Positions 10,078-18,548 of a stretch of DNA of 38,564 nucleotides are shown one piece after another (within the stretch, counting starts at the first letter, position 1; the number at the start of each line of letters is the position of its first letter). This stretch comes from Lactifluus volemus (lineage: Eukaryota > Basidiomycota > Agaricomycetes > Russulales > Russulaceae): positions 1-38,564 of the forward strand of contig WTXI01000330.1 in NCBI GenBank assembly GCA_022376515.1, written 5' to 3'. A model generated the notes under the pieces. It saw only the letters and a program-made list of their open reading frames with translations, ran no database searches and was not told the DNA's origin. Made by a program: the position numbers and the translations under genes.

Positions 10078-11325
10078 GAAGCGGAAGACACCTGGGAACC
10101 CTGTGACAATGTACACGCCCCCAACCTCATCAGAGAATTCACCCAAAAACACCTGGCCAAAGCGCTCAAACTAGGCATAAATACAGATGACATCCAACTT
10201 CAAATTGTCAGCATTCACTCTATCTTCATCACTCCCACTCCCCTCCATACCTCACAAGAAATGTCCGACTTCTCCATGATTTCCTACCACATGCCCGTCA
10301 CCATCAACCCCATCCACAAGGAAATCCTCCATACAGCCGGTGAATCCCCAGATGCTGTGGAGGTCATCCTGGGCAGCTTGCCCCCACTCACACCATCGCC
10401 GCCGCGGCCACAATCCCCCGCTTATCACGTCCGCTCCCCATCCCCCGAACCTGTAGTCAAGCAGGAAGAACCTGAAATTCCATGCCTCTTGCTGCTGCCT
10501 CCGGCCAGGGAGCTGACAAACACCCCCAAGGGCTTCCAACGTTACAACCCGTGCAACCCAAACAGTTACACGTTCACCCTCCAAGACGGCGACAGAAACT
10601 GGGTCCGCGCCAAATTTGTCAGGTACCACCTCGATTGCGACAACCCCATCATTGAGGGACTCACCATACACGGCGACGGACCCTATGGCGCCCCTCTCAC
10701 AGCACGCACCCCAGTCTGGGGGAAGTCGTCCACCGTCGATGACAAGAAACTCATCAGCATCCACAACCTCTTCAAGAGGACAGTTGATGATGCCCTGAAA
10801 GATCTCGGAGACCTGGGACTGACAGCCAAGGTAGAAAGGTACAGGGCGCTGCAACGAAAGCTAATTCACATCCAGGAGCAAGAACACGAGCTGGACCACG
10901 AGACCAGTGTACAGGCGCAACAAATGAGGGACTGCAGGCGCTGCCTCCAATGTTCCTGTTTCTTCAACCGCATCATGCCCCTCATAGCCAGCGACAACCC
11001 CTCTCTCCACGTCCCACCGCACTCCAGAACCAACTCACTGCCCATCGCCGTCCCTAATGCTGAAACCAGGGGAAGGGCCATCATCGAATGGTCACATAAC
11101 CGCAATGAAAGGCTCCGCAGCGGCGCAGGCAGCCAAGAGAGGCAGGAAGGCACGCAAGATCCCAGGAAGCACCGCCGCTACCTGGACCCGTGCGACCTGT
11201 GTGGGAGAAGCGGCCATGGCGAAGACTGGTGCTACTTCCCCCACACCAAGTGCCCGCTCCACGGCCCCTGCAAGATTGGCTGGGCCCACAAGTTCTACGA
11301 CTGTGCCAAGTGCCCAGACATGTGA
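10078..11325 (+). CDS. C-terminus of a Ty3/gypsy chromodomain polyprotein with a long zinc-knuckle tail (partial)
   Basis: The frame is open from inside the adjoining LTR (10015) to TGA at 11325; codons before 10078 are LTR-derived. The first recognisable part, DTWEPCDNVHAPNLIREF (10088-10141), is the second half of a chromodomain, which in chromoviruses sits at the end of the integrase. About 380 further residues follow: a Pro/Ser-rich linker (QEEPEIP), a globular-looking part with DGDRNWVRAKFVRYHLDC, a possible coiled coil (ALQRKLIHIQEQEHELDHE), and a CCHC knuckle CDLCGRSGHGEDWC with a second Cys/His cluster ending CAKCPDM. A polypurine tract and LTR follow about 150 bp downstream. I recognise no named family for the tail. 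Upstream gag-pol is absent. Confidence 0.65.
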   Translation, partial: EAEDTWEPCDNVHAPNLIREFTQKHLAKALKLGINTDDIQLQIVSIHSIFITPTPLHTSQEMSDFSMISYHMPVTINPIHKEILHTAGESPDAVEVILGSLPPLTPSPPRPQSPAYHVRSPSPEPVVKQEEPEIPCLLLLPPARELTNTPKGFQRYNPCNPNSYTFTLQDGDRNWVRAKFVRYHLDCDNPIIEGLTIHGDGPYGAPLTARTPVWGKSSTVDDKKLISIHNLFKRTVDDALKDLGDLGLTAKVERYRALQRKLIHIQEQEHELDHETSVQAQQMRDCRRCLQCSCFFNRIMPLIASDNPSLHVPPHSRTNSLPIAVPNAETRGRAIIEWSHNRNERLRSGAGSQERQEGTQDPRKHRRYLDPCDLCGRSGHGEDWCYFPHTKCPLHGPCKIGWAHKFYDCAKCPDM

Positions 11326-11462
11326 AGTAAGATGGCCAAGGACAACGAAGAATACAACGCCAGCTGGGGGAGGTACAACAACAACGATTATGATGACAAC
11401 ATCCACGACCTAGATGCCAATTTCTGGGAGTCGTAGTAAGGTGATCGGTGGGACGATCACCC

Positions 11463-11477
11463 TAAGATGGGAGGTAA
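11463..11477 (+). other. polypurine tract of the gypsy element
   Basis: TAAGATGGGAGGTAA lies immediately before the LTR start TGTCATGG and after the polyprotein stop, the position where plus-strand DNA synthesis of an LTR retroelement is primed. Called by position and composition only. Confidence 0.5.
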
Positions 11478-11980
11478 TGTCATGGTCACACGGTCACTGC
11501 CTCCACTTACATAAAATTTCTCACGTGATTGCTTACATACAATTCTCACACCCGGACTGAGTACTGTACGATTACATAAGCCGGCGACTCATACTGACTC
11601 GCGCAAGGACTTCAACTCATGGTGACTCGTTATGACTCATCACCATGAGTCACAATGGCTGCTACTATACGACTCATGCTGACTCCGCCTGACTAGGGTA
11701 GCTCATGTATATAAGGACCCCTGCTTAGGCCCTAGCTTTCCAGCTTGGACTTAACTCTGCAATACGAGCATACCTGTCTAAGAACCTCACACTCCATTCC
11801 TGAACTCTTAGACCCCTGATCCTTGTCTCACACGCCATCAGTAACGCTGCAAGTTACTGCTGATACTTTGTCACATGACTGTTGACTTAGTACTTTCTGA
11901 ACCCTGACCCTTATCGACTGACGTCGCTAAGGTTTACCTGAACCACCTGACTCTACCAAGAGCATAGGCAGCCAGTACAT
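11478..11980 (+). mobile_element. 3' LTR of the gypsy element, left part, split by the foldback
   Basis: It begins TGTCATGGTCACACGG directly after the polypurine tract. It holds a TGACTC-rich upstream region (perfect sites at 11633-11639 and 11646-11652, plus at least five one-mismatch sites) and a TATATAAGG promoter box near 11708. At 11980 it is interrupted by the foldback element; the rest probably resumes at 15661. The 3' terminus is not identified. Confidence 0.6.
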
Positions 11981-12106
11981 CCAGATTTATGTATCAAAGG
12001 TAGTCTATTGACAGTTTCTACCTATGCATCACAGCTCTCTTTTCACCATGCGTTTTCTATATATCACAGCTGTCAATTGACCAACTTCGTGGCAGAGAGG
12101 ATCGGG

Positions 12107-12720
12107 GAGACAAATTGGAGAGAGATTGGGGAGGGATCGGGAAGAAAAATCGGAGAGGGATTGGGGGGAATCGGGAAGACAAATTGGAGAGGGATTGGGG
12201 AGAGGGGAAAGATTGGGGAGGAATCAGGAGAGAGATCGGGGAGACAGATCGGAGACAGATCGGGGAGACAGATCGGAGAGACAGATCGGAGAGACAGATC
12301 GGAGAGACAGATCAGAGAGACAGATCGGAGAGACAGATTGGGGAGAGAGATCGGAGACAGATTGGAGACAGATTGGGGAGACAGATTGGAGACAGATTGG
12401 GGAGACAGATTGGGGAGACAGATCGGAGACAGATTGGGGAGACAACAGGGAGACAGATCGGAGAGACAGATCGGAGACAGATTGGGGAGACAAATCGGAG
12501 AGACAGATCAGGGAGACAGATTGGAGAGACAGATTGACAGATCGGAGAGAGACAAATCAGGGAGAGAGATCAGGAAGACAGATTGGGGAGAGATTGGGGA
12601 GAGAGATCAGAGAGAGATCGGGGAGACAGATTGGAGACAGATTGGGGAGAGAGATCGAAGACAGATCAGGAAGACAGATTAGGGAGAATCAGAGAGAGAT
12701 CAGAGAGAATTAGAGGGGGA
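12107..12720 (+). repeat. tandem array of a GAGAGACAGATCG-like 11-13 bp unit, left arm
   Basis: Dozens of copies of GGAGACAGAT(C/T)GG with variants GGGGAGACAGATTG and GAGAGATCAGG run head to tail. The array lacks stop codons in all three forward frames, so 140-224 residue frames made of GDRLGRQIGETDRR-like repeats appear. These are not genes. Confidence 0.9.
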
Positions 12721-13150
12721 TCAAAGAGGATTGAGATGCAGAATGTGATAGTCACACTGATTGCTATTACTGATCCCTCTCTAATACCTTCTAATCCCTC
12801 TTTGATCTCTTCTGATCCCTCTTTAATCCTCTTCAAACCCTTCTGATACCTCTCTAATACCTTCTAAACACTTTTCAATCTCTTCTGACATCTCTCTAAT
12901 TTCTCTCCAGATACCTTTACATAATACTAAGCAAATGTGAGGCCAAGGATGAGAAATGAACTGTACCAGAGATTAAAGAGAATTAAAGAGGATCATAAGG
13001 ATTAGAAAGATTAGGGAAATTAGAGAGAAATCAGAGAGGATTAAAGACAGAGAGAGATTATAAAGGGTTAAAGGGGAATTATAGTAGATTGAAGAGGGAT
13101 TAGAGAGCATAAAGAGAGCATATTATAAGGATCTTAAAGAATTACCTGTA

Positions 13151-13371
13151 GAACTGTTATGATACCATAGCCTTAAGTGCTATAAGTATATAATGCTCTG
13201 TAGCATAATTTGCCACTTCACACTTAGCTCTTTATACTACTTGATATAATTTGAATACCATCAGTTATGTTATATATTAAGTACTATAAAGAGTGTAGTG
13301 TAAAGTGGCAATTTATACTATAGAGCATTATGTATCTATAGCACTTATGGCTATGGTATTATATACAGTTC
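13151..13371. repeat. inner foldback at the centre of the large element
   Basis: The left arm starts GAACTGTTATGATACCATAG. The right arm ends CTATGGTATTATATACAGTTC, its near-complement. The arms are about 100 bp each and share ATAATGCTCT, GCCACTT and CTCTTTATA blocks in inverted order around an AT-rich centre near 13260. It sits exactly at the inner end of the large left arm. Confidence 0.75.
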
Positions 13372-14169
13372 TGTTAAGATAACAGTTATGTGTCTCATAC
13401 AGGTTAGAAGTTAACCTACTTAGATCTAAGGACTTGTTAATATAAAGCCACAATAGACTTTAAGGCTTCTACACTAGTGTTAGAGCATACATTAGTATAA
13501 CTAGTACTACTGGTACTAGCTCTACTATACTTAGTTATAGAGCATACATTAATGTTACTAAGCATACAATACTTTGTGTTTTTGGACATATTTCCACCTA
13601 TCAGTGTACTTTTCCCACTATATAGAGTGGAATACACAGTGTTAACTACTTCTAGTCTATACTTCACTATTCTTGCCTCTAATAAAGATAAGTAAGTAAG
13701 ACCTGTGTACTATTGTCATGCCTTAAGTCCCTTCTTTCTACAGGTAATTCTTTAAGAATCCTGTTGCTCTCTATTCTCTCTAATGATCTCTCTCTGATCC
13801 TCTATAATCCCTCTTTAATCCACTGTGATCCTTCTCTGTCTTTAATCTTTTCTGATCCTTCTCTAATCTTTATGATTCTCTCTAATTCTCTTTGATTCTA
13901 GTATAGTTTGTTCCTCTTCTTTAATCTCATATTTGCTCAGTATTACATCAGAAGAAAGGTATTTAGAAAGAGATTAGAGATTAAAAGGGATTAAGGAGGG
14001 ATTAGAAAGGATTAGAGAGAATTGAAAGAGATCAAAGGCAGCAATTAGTATGGTGGCTTTTTTGCTATCACATTCTATATCTCAATTCTCTCTAATCTTC
14101 TCTAATCTTTCTTCAATCTCTCTCTAATCTCTTCCTGATCTCTCCCTGATCTCTGTTCCTGAGAGAGAT

Positions 14170-14610
14170 TGGGCCATCAGAGAGTGTGTGTCCCTGATCT
14201 CTCTTCAATCATCCCTAATCTGTCACTGTCTCTCTTTCCAATCTCTCTCTGATCTCTGTTCCTGATCTCTCTCCCCAATCTCTCCCCAATCTCTCTCTCT
14301 GATCTGTCTCTCTGATCTGTCTCCCCGATCTCTCTCTGAGTCCCCAATCTGTCTCCAATCTGTCTCCAATCTGTCTCCCCAATCTGTCTCCATCTGTCTC
14401 CGATCTGTCTCCCCGATCTCTCTTCCCGATCTCTCTCCGATCTCTCTCTGATCTCTCTCCCCGATCTCTCTTCTGATTCCTCCCCAATCTTTCCCCTCTC
14501 CCCAATCCCTCTCCGATTTGTCTCCCCAATCCCCCCTAATCCCTCTCCAATTTTTCTTCCCGATCCCTCCCCAATCTCTCTCCAATTTGTCTTCCCGATC
14601 CTCTCTGCCA
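14170..14610 (-). repeat. tandem array of the GAGAGACAGATCG-like unit, right arm
   Basis: This is the mirror image of the array at 12107-12720, written as CTGTCTCCCCAATCT / GATCTGTCTC on the plus strand. It is shorter by roughly 170 bp than the left array, so repeat number has drifted between the arms. Confidence 0.85.
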
Positions 14611-14639
14611 TGAAGTTGGTCAATTGATAGCTGTGATAC

Positions 14640-15575
14640 TGTTACGGTTATGCGGGCCGCCCGGCCCATTTCTTACTGTTTTCCGTCTGATTTTCGACTT
14701 GTGTTGTGACCTAGGATCCCTTTCCTTGGCCAGCCCCTTCTGTTCCGCTTCTAGGGGCTGTGCGTTGCCGTTTTGGACGTGTATTTGACTCAGGGATCAT
14801 GACTCAAATCTTGAGTCAGCGTTCTTGACTCAGATCTTGAGTCAGACGCACTGAGTCAGTTCTCGAGTCATCAGAACTGACTCAGGTCCTTAGTCAATAG
14901 TCTTGACTTCGCTACTGTACTGTGACCTTTGTAGGATAGTTGGCTGGCCCTCTGTACGCATAAATAGGGCCCTGTAGACGAGCTAAAGCCCCAGCTTCAG
15001 CTTCGTCTAGAATCGCAGTTCATTGTCTCCTGCTCACACTCGCACCGCATCTTCTCCTCTCTTCTTGTGAATCCCCTTTTCGTACCTTGATCCAGGTACT
15101 CCACGCCACGATCAGACATCTGTGAATTTGTTCCATTTCCTTGGAACAAGTCCCCAGACGCCTGAACCCTAATACGAACGCGCTGTGAGAAGTAGTCCCC
15201 ACTTCTCACCCCGCGTCCGCCCTCGAACCTTAGTTCAACCTCTCACGAGTGTCCTTGGAAGGCGAGCATCTCTTGCATTCCAATTACACTCGCGCCCGTG
15301 TTGCGGTTGAACCTACACATCGTCATTCATCCATCTGCCACTGTCTATCCTCTTTAGGAACGGTAACTCCGACCATCGCGTGCGCCGGCCCGTATTAACC
15401 GCCTCACGCGATACGAACCCCGAGAGTTCGCACAGTCAAGTCTACTCCTTGTTGGACCTTGCCTGCGCGTCCTAGAATCGACTATTTGGTGTTGCTAGTC
15501 TTGTCCGACTCGCCACAGCAAATAGCCAACCCGAACGAAGCTCACTTCGAGCCACGGTCCCTGCGAACCGAGACA
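14640..15575 (+). mobile_element. complete solo LTR (936 bp, gypsy-like) in the right foldback arm
   Basis: It starts TGTTACGGTTATGCGGGCC, ends CCCTGCGAACCGAGACA, and is flanked by GATAC on both sides (14635-14639 and 15576-15580), a perfect 5-bp target duplication. Removing it joins AGCTGTGATAC to ATAGAAAACGCATGG, matching the uninterrupted left arm. Seven perfect TGACTCA/TGAGTCA sites lie between 14786 and 14884, upstream of an AAATAGGGCCC promoter region near 14963. No internal retroelement sequence is present, so it results from LTR-LTR recombination. Confidence 0.92.
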
Positions 15576-15660
15576 GATACATAGAAAACGCATGGTGAAA
15601 AGAGGGCTGTGATGCATAGGTAGAAACTGTCAATAGACTACCTTTGATACATAAATCTGG

Positions 15661-16176
15661 CTGATACAGGTGGCATAGGAACCGCTTGTTCCTAACACCA
15701 GGTAGTCCCCTACCAATACTAACAAGGTCTACACACTCTACAGCACCTACATGGGCTACCTAGGGGTCAGTCCTCTACCTAGGTCCTAGGTGAACCATGT
15801 TTCCTGATGTTCCATTAGAATGGTGGTGGAGGTGGAGAAGAACAGGTGCAACAAAGAAGAAGTAGCCTGGGCATTCTCAACAAGAGCCACATCAATGACA
15901 TGTAAAAAGCTGCAGAGAGAACCCTCCAAAAGCTTCAAAGGCAGAAGGGGGGTCAGGACTGTGAAGGATAAGGTTATGAAGAGCAGAAGGGGGGGTGGGA
16001 AGAACAGAGTCCCTAGGGGGAGACAGTAGACATTTCTGGCAGCAATGGTCAGACATAGCAGAGATAATGGTGGTAAGAGAAAAAGAAGTGTATATAATTG
16101 AGACTTGAAATAATAATGGCCACAATGTGGTGAATGGCCATCTCCTCTCCACAGAAAAGACACAGATATATTGTCT
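15661..16176. other. probable remainder of the gypsy LTR, then unassigned sequence
   Basis: From 15661 the sequence carries on after the foldback and may be the end of the LTR begun at 11478, but no CA terminus or target duplication can be fixed. From about 15800 to 16176 no gene is recognised; a Leu/Pro-rich minus-strand frame (15786-16163) lacks any family signal. Confidence 0.35.
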
Positions 16177-16392
16177 AGCTATGGTAGACTGTCCGGGGGC
16201 CGGTCCGGGCCAGGGCCACCCCCATTTTGCCCGGCCCTGGCCCTGGCCCTCAGGGCCGGTCCGCCTTGCAGCTGGCCCTGGCCCAACCCGGCCCCACCCA
16301 TTAAAAAAACTATTTAGTTAATTAATTAGTTCTGGTAAAACTTTCTCACACTTGATCACATAATCAACTCACAGGCTCCCTTCTGATAATTG

Positions 16393-16471
16393 CACAATGG
16401 GAATTCGAACTCTCGACCACTGCACACAAAAATTGAAGCTGATGACATCTTTACCGTTACACCATCCGAGC
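16393..16471 (-). other. tRNA-like sequence (SINE-type head) inside the hAT element
   Basis: Read on the minus strand from 16471, GCTCGGA is followed by TGGTGTAACGG, which fits the RNA polymerase III A-box consensus TRGYNNARNNG at every position. About 45 bp later AGTTCGAATTC matches the B-box GGTTCGANTCC at 9 of 11. The D-arm-like part is tRNA-like, but the anticodon and T stems pair poorly and the 3' acceptor strand is not complementary. I read it as a decayed tRNA-derived sequence, not a working tRNA gene. Confidence 0.5.
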
Positions 16472-17149
16472 TCAATATATTTTTCCTCCATAGCCTCTGT
16501 TAAACTGTTGACTTGGCTCAGTCCGCTCCCAGGTTTACTTTTTCAACATGTTCTTGCGCTTGCCTTATGATCCACTCCCTCGCCCCGTGTCGCTGTGCCC
16601 GTGCCCACTCTCGTTTTCTGCCACTACCTCTGTCTTCGCCCTCCCTTCTCTCGCGCCTTCTCTGTCGCCGCCATTGCCCCGTCTCACGCCTCACATCTTC
16701 GGACTCTTCTGTCGCCCTGCCGCCGCCTTCTCTTGGTGCCATCGTCGCAACACCTCCCCCTCGCTGCTACCACTGCCGTGGCCTGTTAGCTTGGTCCATT
16801 GGTGTGTCATGTTCTTTTTTTTTTGACTTTTCACAACTAATCTTTCTTTACTTTCTTGTTTCCCTTTCCCCTCCTGCATCTCCTTCGAGGGATGTCCCTG
16901 CACCCACCCGTAGACAGTCTATTGGCGTCATGGTCGTTCGGGCGTCGCTGTTGCGACCGTCCGAGCCCCTGACGCCAGTGACTCGTGCTATGGCGTGCAC
17001 GGGTCCCCTCCACTCTGTGTCACACCTGCCATCTCCCCCTTCGCCCGCCGCCATTCCCAACGTGGCAGTTGCTGTCCCAACGCAGTGTGCCGCCCCCCTC
17101 GCCGCCACCTCTGATGCCGCTCTGACGTCGCTACTGCTGCCCTGACGCT

Positions 17150-17360
17150 GCAGCCCTGCCATCGCTGCTGCTGCCCCGATGCCGCCGCCACTGCCTCGCC
17201 ATCGCTGCTGCGTCCCCCCCATTGCTTTTGCTTCCCTGACGCCGCCGCCACTGCCCCGCCGCCCCTGCCATCGCTGCTGCTGCCCCGACGCCGCCGTCAC
17301 TGCCCTGCCACCCCCCTGCCGCTGCCCCGACACCCCCGTTGCAGCGCCACCCTGCAGCCC
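17150..17360. repeat. GC-rich imperfect direct repeat inside the hAT element
   Basis: Segments such as CCATCGCTGCTGCTGCCCCG followed by ACGCCGCC and CACTGCC recur several times with small changes. This internal low-complexity repeat generates long spurious Pro/Ala-rich or Gly/Arg-rich frames on both strands. Confidence 0.75.
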
Positions 17361-17724
17361 CGCCCTCACAGCCTCCCTATGGGTAGGGCCAGCAGGGTCG
17401 GCCCCGGGCCGACCCCTAAGGGCCGGTCGTAAATCTCTCCGGCCCTGGCCCTGGAAATAAGGGCAGGGCCACCCTGGTGCTGGCCCGGCCCCTCAAGGGC
17501 CAGCAAATTGCTGGCCCGGCCCTAGGGCCAACAAGGGCCGGCCCGGCCCCCAGACAGTCTAAGCTATGGGAGACTAGGGATTCCAACCAATGTTTGATGT
17601 TGGATGCTGTCAAATTGAAGTTGGACAGGTAAAAGACTTGGTAAAAGAGACATAATTCACAATCAACCATGTCAGCAAATGAACACTCAGAATAAGTAGG
17701 GTTGACAAAGACTGGTTACTGATT

Positions 17725-18351
17725 TCAACTATAGGGCTGCAAGATAACATAGAAAAGAAAATATATCCATGCCCAACTAGAACCCAGACATACTTCTTGC
17801 CCAATTGTAATCACAACAAGCATAAATGTGGCTTTCCAGCCAAAAGCATTTCCTTTCTCATCATTTATCTTCTGTGGTCTGCAAAATTCACTCAAATAGT
17901 ACCACATACAACATGTTAATCGATTTGAAAAAACACTCACAAGAAATTGCAATTCTTCACCAGGGAGAGTCCATTCCAAGGCAGGGTCTGGGCAGGTCAC
18001 GAATGTGGCATCTACTCCAAGCGGTGACAGTTGTGGATGATCTAACACCTTTTGAAGAACCGCTCTGTCTATATCTTGTTCCTTGAACTGGAACGTGTGC
18101 ACCGCAGTGCGGCGTCGTGTCGGTATCAAAATACGAGAGTCTCCCTCAACCCGTGAGAATACTAAGCGAGGGTACTTGACACTCCAAAGGCATCGAATGG
18201 GGGTTTTGTGTTCTTCGACCCAGCGTCTGACTCCAGTGTGAAGCAAAACCAGGTCACCACCGGGATCATAGCGCAGACTTTGAGAGTCAGCAAACTTCCT
18301 AACCTGCTCTGGAGTGACTAGATAGCCACACATTATGTCCACGCGAACCAT
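17725..18351 (-). CDS. small unknown protein, three exons
   Basis: Best model is join(18351..17941, 17871..17794, 17736..17725) on the minus strand, 166 residues. Introns are GTGAGT...CAG (17872-17940) and GTATGT...CAG (17737-17793), and all phases agree. The protein starts MVRVDIMCGYLVTPEQVRKF. It has a basic RRWVEEHKTPIRCLWSVKYP segment and ends with a short hydrophobic stretch (TFMLVVITIG) before PYS. I recognise no family. It starts 197 bp from SPT2 on the opposite strand, so they may share a promoter. A hAT element lies 156 bp beyond its stop, and a longer original 3' end cannot be excluded. Confidence 0.6.
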   Translation of the reverse strand: MVRVDIMCGYLVTPEQVRKFADSQSLRYDPGGDLVLLHTGVRRWVEEHKTPIRCLWSVKYPRLVFSRVEGDSRILIPTRRRTAVHTFQFKEQDIDRAVLQKVLDHPQLSPLGVDATFVTCPDPALEWTLPGEELQFLVSVFSNRLTCCMWYYLSEFCRPQKINDEKGNAFGWKATFMLVVITIGQEVCLGSSWAWIYFLFYVILQPYS

Positions 18352-18548
18352 ATGCTGAGAACGGGTAAGGGTTGAGTAGTCCTAAAAAGCGGAGAACGTA
18401 CGAGGGGTAGTGTCATTGATATGTCGAGCATGCTGAATAATTCTTATCACGTGAGCAAGATGAGGCAATCGTGGCTTCTGGGCAGTTGCTTGTCTCATCG
18501 CATTCTTCCACGTCGACCCTTCCGTCTTGCTCGCTCTCCCCAACTATT

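Larger units (their letters stand above)
11981..15660. mobile_element. 3.7-kb foldback element with inverted arms longer than 1 kb
   Basis: The termini are CCAGATTTATGTATCAAAGG at 11981 and its exact complement ending at 15660. Inverted similarity continues inward through TCACAGCTCTC and CACCATGCGTTTTCTA, the GACAGATCGG tandem arrays, a CTAATCCCTCT-rich zone and a purine-rich GGATTAGAGAG zone, to AAGAATTACCTGTAG (13137-13151), mirrored at 13738-13752. Each arm is about 1.17 kb once the solo LTR at 14640-15575 is discounted. The centre (13152-13737) holds a smaller foldback and AT-rich sequence. No transposase is encoded. No convincing target duplication is visible, so the mechanism (Foldback-like, MULE-like or other) is open. 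Confidence 0.8.
16185..17561. mobile_element. non-autonomous hAT element, 1377 bp, GC-rich
   Basis: The ends are TAGACTGTCCGGGGGCCGG and CCGGCCCCCAGACAGTCTA, imperfect inverted repeats. AGCTATGG flanks both ends (16177-16184 and 17562-17569), a perfect 8-bp target duplication diagnostic of hAT-like integration. Subterminal regions are packed with GGCCCTGGCCC / GGGCCGG motifs on both sides. The interior contains a tRNA-like sequence, a Ser/Pro/Ala-rich low-complexity frame (16513-17145) and a CTGCCCCGACGCCGCCG-type direct repeat (17150-17350). No transposase is encoded, so movement would need a source elsewhere. Confidence 0.9.

Noticed and set aside
12008..12846. Long plus-strand frames encoding GDRLGRQIGETDRR-type repeats
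   Set aside because: They arise because the GACAGATCGG tandem array has no stops in three frames. The mirrored array at 14170-14610 gives the same products on the other strand. Not genes.
11971..15670. Target-site duplication for the large foldback
   Set aside because: Flanks GCCAGTACAT and CTGATACAGG match poorly in any register, so no duplication is claimed.
15786..16163. Minus-strand Leu/Pro-rich frame of 125 residues
   Set aside because: No homology, no ATG context or introns, and it lies between two transposable elements.
16393..16471. Functional tRNA gene
   Set aside because: The A-box is perfect, but the anticodon and T stems and the acceptor pairing fail; better called tRNA-like.
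16513..17145. 210-residue Ser/Pro/Ala-rich frame inside the hAT element
   Set aside because: Low-complexity GC-rich DNA gives equally long frames on the opposite strand; no family motif or splice structure.
17725..17804. Membrane protein reading through both introns (YFLFYVILQPYS end)
   Set aside because: The read-through uses T-rich intron sequence; two good GT-AG introns give consistent phases, so the spliced model is preferred.
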